This document shows, piece after piece, positions 16,513-26,538 of a DNA stretch of 64,000 nt. The stretch lies in contig JAHBVX010000018.1 in NCBI GenBank assembly GCA_019637295.1, positions 18,288 to 82,287 on the forward strand. Direction: 5' to 3'. The stretch comes from Polyangiaceae bacterium (GTDB lineage: Bacteria > Myxococcota_A > Polyangia > Polyangiales > Polyangiaceae). The notes under the pieces were generated by a model. The model saw only the letters and a program-made list of their open reading frames with translations, made no database searches and was not told the DNA's origin. The stretch's first letter is position 1, and each line of letters opens with the position of its first letter. Made by a program: the position numbers and the translations under genes.

Positions 16513-17787
16513 ATGCGCAAACGAACCCTGGTCGCGCTAGTCGCTCTCGCTTCGGCGATGGCGCTCGGTATCCTGGTGTACCGGTACCGGAGCTCCGGTC
16601 CCGCCGCCGTGGCCCCCGCCGAGCCACCCGCGGTGCAGGCGCTCACGTTGCCGAACGGACTGGCGGTGGAGTTGGTGGCGGCGGAGTGTGGTGACTCGGT
16701 GGCGCTGGCGGTCGCCTTCGGGGTGGGCACGGATCACGATCCACCGGGTCAGTCTGGAATGGTTCGCATTCTGGAGCGCGCTCTGGCCGCCTCCGTGGGA
16801 GGCGTGGCGACCGCCCAGTTCGAGAGCGGCTCGGCTCACTCACTCTACTCGGCGGTGGTGCCTCGGGACCAGGTGGACGCAGAGCTCGTGCGCATCGCCA
16901 CCCGGCTCACCCGGCTGGAGCTGACCGAAGCGCAGTTCGCGGCGGCGCGCGCTGCGGTGCTTGCGGGTATCGAGCAGCGCAGCGGCGGGGATCCCGAGCT
17001 GACCGCCCTCACCTACGCCGCCGAGTCGATCCAGCCCTCTCCCGGCGGCGGTCGGCGGGGTGGCGTCGCCAGCGAGGTGGAGGGCATCGATCGCGACGCT
17101 GCGGTGGCCTTCTGGGCGGCGCACTTCAAGCCGCGCAACGCGCGCCTGGTGGTGCTGGGCAACGTGGACCGCGCCGCGGCGACCACCAGCATCGAGCAGG
17201 CGCTCACGCCCATCGAGGCGGGTAAGCCACCGTCGCCCCGGCCGCCGGGAGAGTCGCGAGTGATCGGCACGCTGGTGATGGGCGAGACCCCCAGCGCGGT
17301 GGCCATGGCGGTTCCCGCGCCGCCGCCCGAGGACGAGCGGTTCTCGACCTTCCTCCTGCTCGCGGCGCGACTCTCGAGCGCGGCTCCCGGCGGCGGTTGG
17401 ACCGCTCGCTACGATCCCGTGCGCCTGCCCGAGACCCTGTTCGTCACGGGTCCGGTGGGGCCGGCCGAGGGCGCCGAGCCAGCAGCCGCGAGGATTCGCG
17501 CCGACGCGCTGCGCAAGCTCCAGTCACCGCTGGCGGCTGCGGATCGGGCGGCAGCGCGCGAGCGGTTCGGCGGCTTCGTCGGACTCGGAGAGCTACAGCC
17601 GAGAGAGTGCGCTGGAGATCCCAGGCAGCTGGCCATTGCCCGCGCGCGCCGCGGCCAACTCGAGCTGACGAAGCTGAAGCTGGCCGAGTCCCTTGACGCC
17701 ACCACGCAAGACGCGTTCGCAGCAGGCACCAGCTTCTTCGACGCCAGCCGCACCACTACGGTGATCGCGGGCGGCGCCATCCGCTAG
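16513..17787 (+). CDS. inactive M16 peptidase homologue (membrane-anchored)
   Basis: 424 aa. An N-terminal anchor (RTLVALVALASAMALGILVY) is followed by an insulinase/M16 fold: LPNGLAVEL (about 46-54), then VAFGVGTDHDPPGQSGMV. At the place of the zinc motif HFLEH the sequence is RILER (84-88): the Glu is kept but both zinc-binding His are Arg. This argues for a non-catalytic subunit, as M16B pairs usually have one active and one inactive partner; no active partner lies in the window. Its TAG stop overlaps the stop of the giant repeat gene on the other strand. Confidence 0.78.
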   Translation: MRKRTLVALVALASAMALGILVYRYRSSGPAAVAPAEPPAVQALTLPNGLAVELVAAECGDSVALAVAFGVGTDHDPPGQSGMVRILERALAASVGGVATAQFESGSAHSLYSAVVPRDQVDAELVRIATRLTRLELTEAQFAAARAAVLAGIEQRSGGDPELTALTYAAESIQPSPGGGRRGGVASEVEGIDRDAAVAFWAAHFKPRNARLVVLGNVDRAAATTSIEQALTPIEAGKPPSPRPPGESRVIGTLVMGETPSAVAMAVPAPPPEDERFSTFLLLAARLSSAAPGGGWTARYDPVRLPETLFVTGPVGPAEGAEPAAARIRADALRKLQSPLAAADRAAARERFGGFVGLGELQPRECAGDPRQLAIARARRGQLELTKLKLAESLDATTQDAFAAGTSFFDASRTTTVIAGGAIR

Positions 17788-20700
17788 ACGCGGTCCCTGC
17801 GCGAGATTCGCCGGCCGCCCAGGACCAGCAGCGCCAGCAGCGCGAGGAAGAGGCCGCCGCGGCTCGGCTTCGGCACCGTGAGGCAGCCGCAGCCCCCGTC
17901 GTCGCCGGTCGCTCCGCCAGCTTTGGGCGCGGCCTCTACCACCACCGAGAGCACGTTGCCGTAGGCCAAGCCCGCCTCGTTGGAGGCGATGGCGCACACG
18001 TAGTAGGTACCTGGGGCCGGCGCGGCGACGGACTCGAAGAACGACACCGGGGACCGACCATCCCCCAGGGCTTGTCCGTCCGCCACCGGCAGGCGAGTGC
18101 CGAAGGTGTCGTTACAAGTGCCCGGGCTGGTCACGTCGTAACGGAACCAGGCGGTGGTCTCCGAGCCGCGGGGGTCGGCGCTGCCGCTCAGAGTGAGCGA
18201 GCCGTCTGCCTCGCGATCCGCCGCCACGGTCTGGACCACCGGGGGCGCGGCCTCGGTGGTGAAGGTTTGCACCTGTCCGAAGGCAGCGCCGCCGAGGTTG
18301 CTCGCCGCTGCGCAGAAGTAGTAGGTCGCGCTGGGTTCGAGGGCGGTCAGCAGCTCGGTGAACGCCATCGCCGCTGTCCCCGCTCCCAGGGCAATCCCGC
18401 CGACCGCCGGCACGCGTTGGCCGAAGGCATCGCTGCAGGTCCCCGGGTTGGTCTGCCCGACGCGGAACCAGCCCTCGGCGTCGAGGCCGTTCGGGTTGGC
18501 CGTGCCCGCGGCCAACGCCTGGGTCGCCTCGATGCCGGTCGCCGGCTCGGTCGTCACGGTGGGCGGAGTGGTGCCGGGCGAGAAGGACACCACGTTGCCG
18601 AAGGCGATCCCCTCCGCGTTCTCGGCGATCGCACAGTAGTAGTAGACCTGCGTCGTGAGACCCGCGATGGCCTCGGAGAAGGGGACCGACGTGGTGCCGG
18701 CGCCCAGGGGCACGTCCCCGGTGGCGGGAACCCGCACGCCGAAGCTGTCGTCGCACGCGCCCGGATCCGTGGCGCTGTAGCGGAACCAGCCGCCGGTGTC
18801 GGCGCCGTTCGCCACCGCCGTACCGTTCAGCGTGGCGGAGCTGACGGTCACGTCGCTGGGAGCATCCGTGGTGACGCTGGGCGCCAGGGCCGAGGTGGTG
18901 AAGCTCAATACATCCCCGAACCCGGTGCCTACCGCGCTGGAGGCGATCGCACAGTAGTAGTAGACGGTCCCCGGCTGGAGCCCGGTGATCGCCTCGCCGT
19001 AGGCCACCGGAGTGGAGCCAGCGCCGAGCGCGGTGCCGCCCGTCGCGGGAGTGCGGGTGCCGAAGGTGTCGTCGCAGGCGCCCGGATCCGTGCTGCTGTA
19101 GCGGAACCAACCGGTGGTGGCGGTGAGGTTCGGGTTGGCGGTGCCCTGGAGCGTGCCGCCGGTGTTGGTGACCGCAGTGGCCGCCTCGGTGACCACCACG
19201 GGTGGCTCTGGCGTCTCCGGCGTGGTGAAGGAGAGCACCGCACCGAAGGCCGTGCCGACTACGTTCTGCGCGATCGCGCAGTAGTAGTAGGTGCCGCCCG
19301 GCACCAGACCCGATGCCATCTCGGCGAAGGGAACCGGAGCAGTGCCGTCGCCCAGGGCCGTGCCCCCGGTAGCGGGCACCCGGGTACCGAAGCTGTCGTT
19401 GCACGCACCAGGGCTGGTGGAGGCGATGCGGAACCATCCGGTGCTCGCACCAGCACTGGGGTTGGCCGTGCCTTCGAGGGTGGCCGCCGTGTTGGTCACC
19501 CCGGTAGCGGCCTCGGTGGTGACCACCGGCACGCTCGGCGTGGTGAACGACATCACGTCACCTACGCCGAGACCCTGAGCGTTCTGGGCGATGGCGCAGT
19601 AGTAGTACGTGGTGCCCTGGGCGAGGCCGGTGAGCGCCTGGTCGAAGGGGACCGCGCTGGAGCCGGCGCCCAGGGGCGTGCCGCCGCTCGCGGGCGCCCG
19701 GATACCGAAGCTGTCGTTGCAGGTCCCCGGGCTCGAGGTGGCGTAGCGGAACCAGCCGCTGGCGGTGGCGAGGTTGGGGTTGCCGGAGCCCTGGAGCGTG
19801 GCACCGGTGCTGGTGATCTGGGTGGCCGCGAGCGTGACCACTGCCGGCGCAGCCACCGTATCGAAGGAGAGCACCGCGCCGAAGCTGGTACCCCCGGAGC
19901 TGGAGGCGATGGCGCAATAGTAGTAGGTCGTGCCGGGTGTGAGGCCGGAGATGTCCTGGGAGTAGGCCACCGCCGAGGCGCCCGACCCGAGCGCTGCGCC
20001 GCCGCTCGTGGGAGCGCGGGTACCGAACGTGTCGTTGCAGGTGCCGGGGCTGGTCGTCGCGTAGCGGAACCAGCCCGTGGTGGTCGCGCCGCTCGGGTTG
20101 GCCGAGCCGTTCAGGGTGGCGGTGCTGGGCGTGACCAGAGTGGCCGGCGCCGTCACCACCACGGGCGGGCCGAGCGTGGTGAAGGAGAGTACCGCACCGA
20201 AGCTGGTGCCCACCGCGTTCGACGCGATCGCGCAGTAGTAATACGTGGTGTTCTGCGTGAGGCCCGTCACCGGCTGGGAGTAGCCGGTCAAGGTAGAGCC
20301 GGAACCCAGCGCGCTGCCACCGCTGGTCGGAGCGCGGGTGCCGAAGGTGTCGTTGCAGGTGCCGGGGTTGGTCGTCGCGTAGCGGAACCACCCGGTGGTG
20401 GCGGAACCGTTCGGATTGGCGGCGCCCTCCAGCGTGGCGGACGTACCCGCGACGGCGCTGGCAGCCTCGGTGGTCACCGAGGGGGCCGCCGGAGTGGTGA
20501 AGGAGAGCACCGCGCCGAAGCCGGTACCCGTCGCGTTCGAAGCGAGCGCGCAGTAGTAATACGTGGCGCCCGCGGTGAGGCCGGTGAGCGCCTGGGAATA
20601 GGCTACCGCGGCGGAGCCGGAGCCGAGGGCGGTGCCCCCGGCGGCGGGCGCCCGGGTACCGAAGGTGTCGTTGCAGGTCCCCGGGTTGGTGGTCGCGTAG

Positions 20701-23700
20701 CGGAACCACCCGGTCGACGCCGTCCCGCTCGGGTTCGCCGAGCCGTTCAGGGTCGCTCCGTTGCTCGAGACGACGGTCGCCGGTTGCGTCACCACCACGG
20801 GCGCTGCCGGGGTGGTGAAGGAGAGCACCGCGCCGAAGCTGGTGCCCACCGCGTTCGAAGCGATCGCGCAGTAGTAGTACGTGGTTCCCGCGGTGAGGGA
20901 GGTGAGCGGCTCGGAGTACGGAACTGCGCTGGAGCCGGCGCCGAGCGCGGTGCCGCCCCCAGCGGGCACCCGGATCCCGAAGGTGTCGTTGCAGGCGCCG
21001 GGACTGGTCGTCGCGTACCGGAACCAGCCGGTGGCGTCGGACAGCCGAGGATTCGCCGAGCCGTTCAGGGTCGCGCCGCTGCTGGAGACACCGGTCGCCG
21101 CCAGGGTCGTCACCGTGGGTGCGGCGGGAGTGGTGAACGACAGAACGGCGCCGAAGCGAACCCCCAGCGCGTTGGAGGCGACGGCGCAATAGTAGTAAGT
21201 CGCGCCGGCAGACAACCCGGTGACCGTCTGGGAGTAGTCCACTGGAGCCGAACCGGCGCCGAGCGCGGCTCCGCCGCTCGAGGGCGCGCGAGTCCCGAAG
21301 GTGTCGTTGCAGGTGCCTGGACTGGTGGTGGCGTACCGGAACCAGCCCGTGGTGGCGGAGAGGTTGGGATTGGCCGAGCCATTGAGCGTGGCACCCGTGC
21401 TGGACACCGCGGTGGCCGGCTGCGTGACGACCGTGGGCGCACCGGTGGTGGTGAACGAGAGCACGGCACCGTAGCCGAGACCCGCGGCGCTGGAGGCGAT
21501 CGCGCAGTAGTAGTAGGTGGTGGACGACGCCAGGCCCGAGAGCGTCTGCGCATAAGCAACCGCCACCGAGCCAGCCCCGAGCGCGGTGCCGCCAGTCGCG
21601 GGAGCCCGGGTGCCAAAGGTGTCGTTGCAGGTGCCCGGGTTGGTCGCCGAGTATCGGAACCAGCCGGTCGAGGCCGTGCCGTTGGGGTTCCCGGAGCCGT
21701 TCAGAGTGGCGCCGGTGCTGGACACGGCGGTGGCCGGCTGGGTAGTGACCGACGGCGCCGCGGTGTTGAACGACAGAACGGCGCCGAAGCCGACGCCGAC
21801 CGAGTTCTCGGCGATGGCACAGAAGTAGTAGGTCACGCCGGTGGTCAGGCCGCTGACGGTAGTGGCGTAGGCAACGGGCGTGCTGCCGCTGCCCAGGGCC
21901 GTGCCCCCAGTGACCGGGGCCCGAGTCCCGAAGGTGTCGTTGCACGTGCCCGGGTTGGCCGTCGAGTACCGGAACCAGCCGGTGGTGGCGGAGCTGTGAG
22001 GATTGGCCGAACCATTGAGCGTCGCCGACGTCCCCGAGACATCGGTCACGGACACGGTGGTCACCACCGGCTGGCTGGCAGGCGTGGTGAACGACAAGAC
22101 CTGTCCAAAGCCCGTACCGATGGCGCTGGAGGCAATGGCGCAGAAGTAATACGTGGTGCCGGGTGTGAGCCCGGTGATCGGTTGAGAGTGACCGACCGCG
22201 ATGTTGCCAGAGCCCAGGGCGGTGCCGCCGCTGGCGGGCGCGCGGATGCCGAAGCTGTCGTTGCAGGTGCCCGGGCTGGTCGTGGAGTAGCGGAACCAAC
22301 CCGTGCTGGCGAAGCCGTGAGGATTGGTGGAGCCGTTGAGGGTGGCGGTGAACGCGGTCACCGGCGTCGCCGCCAGCGTGCTCACGGTGGGCGGACTGGT
22401 GGTCGTGAAGGAGAGTACCGCGCCGAAGGCCGTCCCCACCGAGTTCTGCGTGATGGCGCAGAAGTAGTAGAGGGTGCCAGGAGCGAGCCCGGTGATGCCC
22501 TGTGAGAAGGCGACGCTGCTGGTGCCCGAGCCCAGGGCCGAGCCGCCGCTGGCCGGCGCGCGAGTGCCGAAGCTGTCGTTGCAGGTGCCGGGGCTGGTGG
22601 TCGCATAGCGGAACCAGCCGGTGGTCGCTGCGCCCCCCGGGTTGCTGGAGCCGTTGAGCTGCGCCGTCGTCGGCGTCAGAGACGAGGCCGCGGTGGTCAC
22701 GGCGGTGGGCGCTGCCTGCGCCGTGGTGAAGGAGAGCGGAGTCCCGAAGGAGGTCCCGTAGGCGTTGCTGGCGATCGCGCAGAAGTAGTACGTCGTGTTG
22801 GGCAGGAGCCCGCTGGCCGTGAATGCGTAGGGTGCCGCGGAGGTGCCCGCGCCGAGAGCGCTGCCGCCGCTGGTGGGCAGTCGGGTGCCGAACGTGTCGT
22901 TGCAGGTGACGGGGTTGGTCGTCGCGTAGCGGTACCAGCCGGTGCTGGTGGCGCCGTTCGGGTTGGCGGAGCCGTTCAAGACGGCCGACGTCGCCAGCAC
23001 GTTGCTGGCCGGTTGGGTGGTCACCGTGGGCGCCGCGAGCGTCGTGAAAGACAGCACCTGACCGAAGGACAGACCCTCCGCGCTCGAGGCGATCGCGCAG
23101 AAGTAGTACGTGGTGCCGGGCGAGAGGCCGGTGACCGAGCGGGGAAAGGACACGGGCGAGTTGCCGGCCCCGAGACTCGTGCCGCCGGTGACGGGAGCAC
23201 GGGAGCCAAACGTGTCGTCGCAGGTGCCGGGGCTGGTGGTCGCGTAGCGATACCAGCCGGTGGTCGCCGCTCCGTGCGGGTTACCCGTACCGTTCAGGGT
23301 CGCGGAGGTGTTGGCCACCGCCGTGGCTGCCAGGGTGACCACCGTGGGCGGCAGCGGCGTGGTGAACTGCTGCACGGCTCCGAAGGCCGTGCCCACCGCG
23401 TTCTGCGTGATGGCGCAGAAGAAGTAGAGCGTGCCCGGCGTGAGCCCGGTGATGCCCTGGGAGAAGGCGGCGGAGCTGGTGCCCGAGCCCAGGGCCGAGC
23501 CGCCGCTGGCCGGCGCGCGAGTGCCGAAGCTGTCGTTGCAGGTGCCGGGGCTCGCCGTCGCGTAGCGGAACCACCCCGTGGTGGCCGAGCCCCCGGGGTT
23601 GCCCGAGCCGTTGAGCTGCGCCGTGGTCCCGGTGAGCAGCGTAGCCGCGCTGGTCACCGCCGTGGGCGCCGCCGCCGCCGTGGTGAACGAGAGCGGCGCG

Positions 23701-26294
23701 CCGAAGGACGTCCCGTAGCTGTTGCTGGCGATCGCGCAGAAGTAGTACGTGGTGTTGGGCAGGAGCCCGCTGGCGGTGAACGCGTAGGCCGTCGCCGAAG
23801 TGCCTGCGCCCAAGGCGCTGCCTCCGCTGGTGGGCAGTCGGGTGCCGAACGTGTCGTTGCAGGTGCCCGGGTTGGTGGTGGCGTAGCGGTACCAGCCGGT
23901 GCTGGTGGCGCCGTTCGGGTTGGCCGAGCCGTTCAAGACGGCCGACGTCGCCAGCACGGTGGTCGCCGGTTGGGTGGTCACCGTGGGCGCCGCCAGCGTC
24001 GTGAAAGACAGCACCTGGCCGAAGGACAGTCCCTCCGCGCTCGAGGCGATCGCGCAGAAGTAGTACGTGGTGCCCGGCGACAGCCCGGTGATGTTCTGGA
24101 AGTACGCGACCGGACTGCTGCCACCACCGACGTTGGTGCCGCCCGAGACGGGAGCGCGAGAGCCGAAGCTGTCGTCGCAGGTGCCGGGGCTGGTCGTCGC
24201 GTAGCGGAACCACCCGGTGGTCGTCGCGCCGTGCGGGTTGGCCGTGCCGTTCAACCGTGCGCCGACGTTGGTGACGAGGGTGGCCGCCGTGGTGGTCACC
24301 GTGGGCGGCAGCGGCGTGGTGAACTGCTGTACGGCTCCGAAGGCCGTGCCCACCGCGTTCTGCGTGATGGCGCAGAAGTAGTAGAGCGTGCCCGACGCGA
24401 GCCCGGTGATGCCCTGAGAGAACGCGACGCTGCTGGTCCCCGAGCCCAGGGCCGAGCCGCCGCTGGCCGGCGCGCGAGTGCCGAAGCTGTCGTTGCAGGT
24501 GCCGGGGCTGGTGGTCGCGTAGCGGAACCAGCCCGTGGTGGCCGAGCCCCCGGGGTTGCCCGAGCCGTTGAGCTGCGCCGTGCTCCCGGTGAGCAGCGTG
24601 GCCGCGCTGGTCACCGCCGTGGGCGCCGCCGCCGCCGTGGTGAACGAGAGCGGCGCGCCGAAGGACGTCCCGTAGGCGTTGCTGGCGATCGCGCAGAAGT
24701 AGTACGTGGTGTTGGGCAGGAGCCCGCTGGCGGTGAACGCGTAGGCCGTCGCCGAAGTGCCTGCGCCCAAGGCGCTGCCGCCGCTGGTGGGCAGTCGGGT
24801 GCCGAACGTGTCGTTGCACGTGCCCGGGTTGGTGGTGGCGTAGCGGTACCAGCCGGTGCTGGTGGCGCCGTTCGGGTTGGCCGTGCCGTTCAAGACGGCG
24901 GAGGTCGCCAGCACGGTGGTCGCGGGCTGGGTGGTCACCGTGGGCGCCGCCAGCGTCGTGAAGGACAGCACCTGGCCGAAGGACAGTCCCTCCGCGCTCG
25001 AGGCGATCGCGCAGAAGTAGTACGTGGTGCCCGCCGACAGCCCGGTGATGCTCTGGAAGTACGCGACCGGACTGCCGCCGCCACCGACGTTCGTGCCGCC
25101 GCTGACGGGCGCGCGCGAGCCGAAGGTGTCGTTGCAGGTGCCCGGGGCGGTAGCGCTGTAGCGAAACCACCCCGTGGTCGTCGCGCCGTTCGGGTTGGCC
25201 GTGCCGTTCAACCGTGCGCCCACGTTGGTGACGAGGGTGGCCGCCGTGGTGGTCACCGTGGGCGGCAGCGGCGTCGTGAACTGCTGCACGGCTCCGAAGC
25301 CCGTGCCCGCCGAGTTCTGCGCGATGGCGCAGTAGTAGTAGGTGGTGCCAGGTGACAGACCGGTGACGCCCACCGAGAACGGGACGCTGGTGTTGCCGGC
25401 GCCGAGGGCCGTGCCGCCGCTGGCGGGAGCACGAGCGCCGAAGCTATCGTTGCAGCTGCCGGGGCTGGCCGTCGCATAGCGGAACCACCCCGTGGTGGCC
25501 GCGCCCCCGGGGTTGCCCGAGCCGTTGAGCTGCGCCGTGGTCCCGGTCAGCAGGGTGGCGGCGCTGGTGGCGACTGAAGGCACCGCCGGCAGCACGGTGA
25601 AGGAGTCCAGCGCGCCATAGGAGGTGCCGTGGGCGTTGCTCGCGATCGCGCAATAGTAGTAGGTGGCGCCGGGGGTGAGGCCGGAGATCCCCTGCGTGTA
25701 GGCCACCACGCTGGTACCCGACCCCAGCGCAGAGCCACCGCTGACGGGCGCCCGGGTGCCGAAGGTGTCGTTGCAGGTGCCCGGGCTGGTGGTGGAGTAG
25801 CGGAACCAGCCGGTGGTCGATGCCGCCACCGGATTGGCTGAGCCGCCGAGGGTGGCGGCGGTGCTGGTGATGCCGCTGGCCCCGGTGGTGGCCGCCACGG
25901 GCGCCCCCGGGATGGTGAACGACAGGACGTTGCCAAACGCCGTGCCCGAGGCGTTCGAGACGATGGCGCAGAAGTAGTAGGTGACCCCCGAAGTCAGACC
26001 GGTGGTGGTGATGGCGTACGGGACCGCTACCGCCCCGGAGCCCAGATCCGTACCGCCGGCGCTCGGCACGCGGGTGCCGAAGGAGTCGTTGCAGGTGCCT
26101 GGACTCGTGGTGCTGTAGCGATACCACCCGGTGCTGGCCTCCCCGGCGGGGGTGCCAGTGCCGTTCAGCACGGCCGAGCTGGTGGTCAGCGAGGTAGCCG
26201 GCGACGTGGTGGCCGAAGGCGGCGCCGCGAGCGCGCGCAGCGGGGCACCGACCAGAATCAAGAAGACTGCGATCCGCAGAATGGCGATGTGCAC
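17784..26294 (-). CDS. giant surface protein: 26 two-Cys repeats, MYXO-CTERM-like tail
   Basis: 2836 aa from GTG 26294. A signal peptide (ILRIAVFLILVGAPLRALA) is followed by 26 tandem repeats of about 106 residues. Each has TTGWFRYSTTSPGTCNDTFGTR then a GGxALGxG turn, GLxPGTTYYFCAIASN and FGxVLSFTT. The overall pattern is like fibronectin-III domains with one conserved Cys in each half, presumably a disulfide. Repeats 13-26 are diverged; repeats 3-11 form an A-B-C triplet duplicated three times. The C-terminus is GDDGGCGC, a linker, a hydrophobic stretch (LFLALLALLVLGG) and RRISRRDRV, matching the MYXO-CTERM sorting pattern. It is probably surface-displayed, perhaps an adhesin. A TAGAAT box lies 19 nt upstream. 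Confidence 0.92.
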   Translation of the reverse strand: MHIAILRIAVFLILVGAPLRALAAPPSATTSPATSLTTSSAVLNGTGTPAGEASTGWYRYSTTSPGTCNDSFGTRVPSAGGTDLGSGAVAVPYAITTTGLTSGVTYYFCAIVSNASGTAFGNVLSFTIPGAPVAATTGASGITSTAATLGGSANPVAASTTGWFRYSTTSPGTCNDTFGTRAPVSGGSALGSGTSVVAYTQGISGLTPGATYYYCAIASNAHGTSYGALDSFTVLPAVPSVATSAATLLTGTTAQLNGSGNPGGAATTGWFRYATASPGSCNDSFGARAPASGGTALGAGNTSVPFSVGVTGLSPGTTYYYCAIAQNSAGTGFGAVQQFTTPLPPTVTTTAATLVTNVGARLNGTANPNGATTTGWFRYSATAPGTCNDTFGSRAPVSGGTNVGGGGSPVAYFQSITGLSAGTTYYFCAIASSAEGLSFGQVLSFTTLAAPTVTTQPATTVLATSAVLNGTANPNGATSTGWYRYATTNPGTCNDTFGTRLPTSGGSALGAGTSATAYAFTASGLLPNTTYYFCAIASNAYGTSFGAPLSFTTAAAAPTAVTSAATLLTGSTAQLNGSGNPGGSATTGWFRYATTSPGTCNDSFGTRAPASGGSALGSGTSSVAFSQGITGLASGTLYYFCAITQNAVGTAFGAVQQFTTPLPPTVTTTAATLVTNVGARLNGTANPHGATTTGWFRYATTSPGTCDDSFGSRAPVSGGTNVGGGSSPVAYFQNITGLSPGTTYYFCAIASSAEGLSFGQVLSFTTLAAPTVTTQPATTVLATSAVLNGSANPNGATSTGWYRYATTNPGTCNDTFGTRLPTSGGSALGAGTSATAYAFTASGLLPNTTYYFCAIASNSYGTSFGAPLSFTTAAAAPTAVTSAATLLTGTTAQLNGSGNPGGSATTGWFRYATASPGTCNDSFGTRAPASGGSALGSGTSSAAFSQGITGLTPGTLYFFCAITQNAVGTAFGAVQQFTTPLPPTVVTLAATAVANTSATLNGTGNPHGAATTGWYRYATTSPGTCDDTFGSRAPVTGGTSLGAGNSPVSFPRSVTGLSPGTTYYFCAIASSAEGLSFGQVLSFTTLAAPTVTTQPASNVLATSAVLNGSANPNGATSTGWYRYATTNPVTCNDTFGTRLPTSGGSALGAGTSAAPYAFTASGLLPNTTYYFCAIASNAYGTSFGTPLSFTTAQAAPTAVTTAASSLTPTTAQLNGSSNPGGAATTGWFRYATTSPGTCNDSFGTRAPASGGSALGSGTSSVAFSQGITGLAPGTLYYFCAITQNSVGTAFGAVLSFTTTSPPTVSTLAATPVTAFTATLNGSTNPHGFASTGWFRYSTTSPGTCNDSFGIRAPASGGTALGSGNIAVGHSQPITGLTPGTTYYFCAIASSAIGTGFGQVLSFTTPASQPVVTTVSVTDVSGTSATLNGSANPHSSATTGWFRYSTANPGTCNDTFGTRAPVTGGTALGSGSTPVAYATTVSGLTTGVTYYFCAIAENSVGVGFGAVLSFNTAAPSVTTQPATAVSSTGATLNGSGNPNGTASTGWFRYSATNPGTCNDTFGTRAPATGGTALGAGSVAVAYAQTLSGLASSTTYYYCAIASSAAGLGYGAVLSFTTTGAPTVVTQPATAVSSTGATLNGSANPNLSATTGWFRYATTSPGTCNDTFGTRAPSSGGAALGAGSAPVDYSQTVTGLSAGATYYYCAVASNALGVRFGAVLSFTTPAAPTVTTLAATGVSSSGATLNGSANPRLSDATGWFRYATTSPGACNDTFGIRVPAGGGTALGAGSSAVPYSEPLTSLTAGTTYYYCAIASNAVGTSFGAVLSFTTPAAPVVVTQPATVVSSNGATLNGSANPSGTASTGWFRYATTNPGTCNDTFGTRAPAAGGTALGSGSAAVAYSQALTGLTAGATYYYCALASNATGTGFGAVLSFTTPAAPSVTTEAASAVAGTSATLEGAANPNGSATTGWFRYATTNPGTCNDTFGTRAPTSGGSALGSGSTLTGYSQPVTGLTQNTTYYYCAIASNAVGTSFGAVLSFTTLGPPVVVTAPATLVTPSTATLNGSANPSGATTTGWFRYATTSPGTCNDTFGTRAPTSGGAALGSGASAVAYSQDISGLTPGTTYYYCAIASSSGGTSFGAVLSFDTVAAPAVVTLAATQITSTGATLQGSGNPNLATASGWFRYATSSPGTCNDSFGIRAPASGGTPLGAGSSAVPFDQALTGLAQGTTYYYCAIAQNAQGLGVGDVMSFTTPSVPVVTTEAATGVTNTAATLEGTANPSAGASTGWFRIASTSPGACNDSFGTRVPATGGTALGDGTAPVPFAEMASGLVPGGTYYYCAIAQNVVGTAFGAVLSFTTPETPEPPVVVTEAATAVTNTGGTLQGTANPNLTATTGWFRYSSTDPGACDDTFGTRTPATGGTALGAGSTPVAYGEAITGLQPGTVYYYCAIASSAVGTGFGDVLSFTTSALAPSVTTDAPSDVTVSSATLNGTAVANGADTGGWFRYSATDPGACDDSFGVRVPATGDVPLGAGTTSVPFSEAIAGLTTQVYYYCAIAENAEGIAFGNVVSFSPGTTPPTVTTEPATGIEATQALAAGTANPNGLDAEGWFRVGQTNPGTCSDAFGQRVPAVGGIALGAGTAAMAFTELLTALEPSATYYFCAAASNLGGAAFGQVQTFTTEAAPPVVQTVAADREADGSLTLSGSADPRGSETTAWFRYDVTSPGTCNDTFGTRLPVADGQALGDGRSPVSFFESVAAPAPGTYYVCAIASNEAGLAYGNVLSVVVEAAPKAGGATGDDGGCGCLTVPKPSRGGLFLALLALLVLGGRRISRRDRV
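23361..25274 (-). repeat. 957-bp higher-order tandem repeat in the giant gene
   Basis: Two near-identical 957-bp units (23361-24317 and 24318-25274), each coding three 106-aa repeats (A-B-C, 319 codons). The landmark GGTGAACTGCTG recurs at 23361 and 24318, and as CGTGAACTGCTG at 25275; TGGTGAACGA recurs at 23681 and 24638, again 957 apart. More diverged copies continue on both sides (about 22400-23360 and after 25275). Recent unequal recombination is the simple explanation. Confidence 0.85.
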
Positions 26295-26313
26295 GCGATA
26301 CCCCGAGGTTCCG

Positions 26314-26319
26314 ATTCTA
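26314..26319 (-). promoter_or_regulatory. possible -10 box of the giant repeat gene
   Basis: TAGAAT on the minus strand (5 of 6 to TATAAT), 19 nt before GTG 26294. That would give a leader of about 12 nt. No good -35 seen. Confidence 0.35.
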
Positions 26320-26538
26320 GCGCAGCCCGGGACCCCATAGAGGGACTATCGGACTCGGGATGCGCCTCGCACTTCATGGCCGCGGGGCCCGGCCGCCGGG
26401 TCGCCCTGGGCCCCGAGAGGGACCTGACCGTCACGCACTACGCCCCCACTCGTGGGGATCTGCCCTGGTTGATGTCGATTCGAGTCCGAGCGCGGCACCG
26501 TCGATGCCAAGGCCCCGCAGCCCCCCCTCCGAACCCGG

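Noticed and set aside
18072..22505. 1477-codon open frame on the + strand
   Set aside because: It is exactly antisense to the giant repeat gene. The opposite strand has signal peptide, clean repeats and a sorting tail; this frame is Gly/Arg/Val-rich without domains and is open only because of the repeated GC-rich codons.
23013..25355. 780-codon + strand open frame
   Set aside because: Same reason: shadow of repeats 2-13 of the giant gene, itself periodic with the same 957-bp unit.
26384..26414. Inverted repeat GGGGCCC...GGGCCCC with 17-nt loop before the giant gene
   Set aside because: No T-run follows in either direction and such GC palindromes are common by chance at this base composition.
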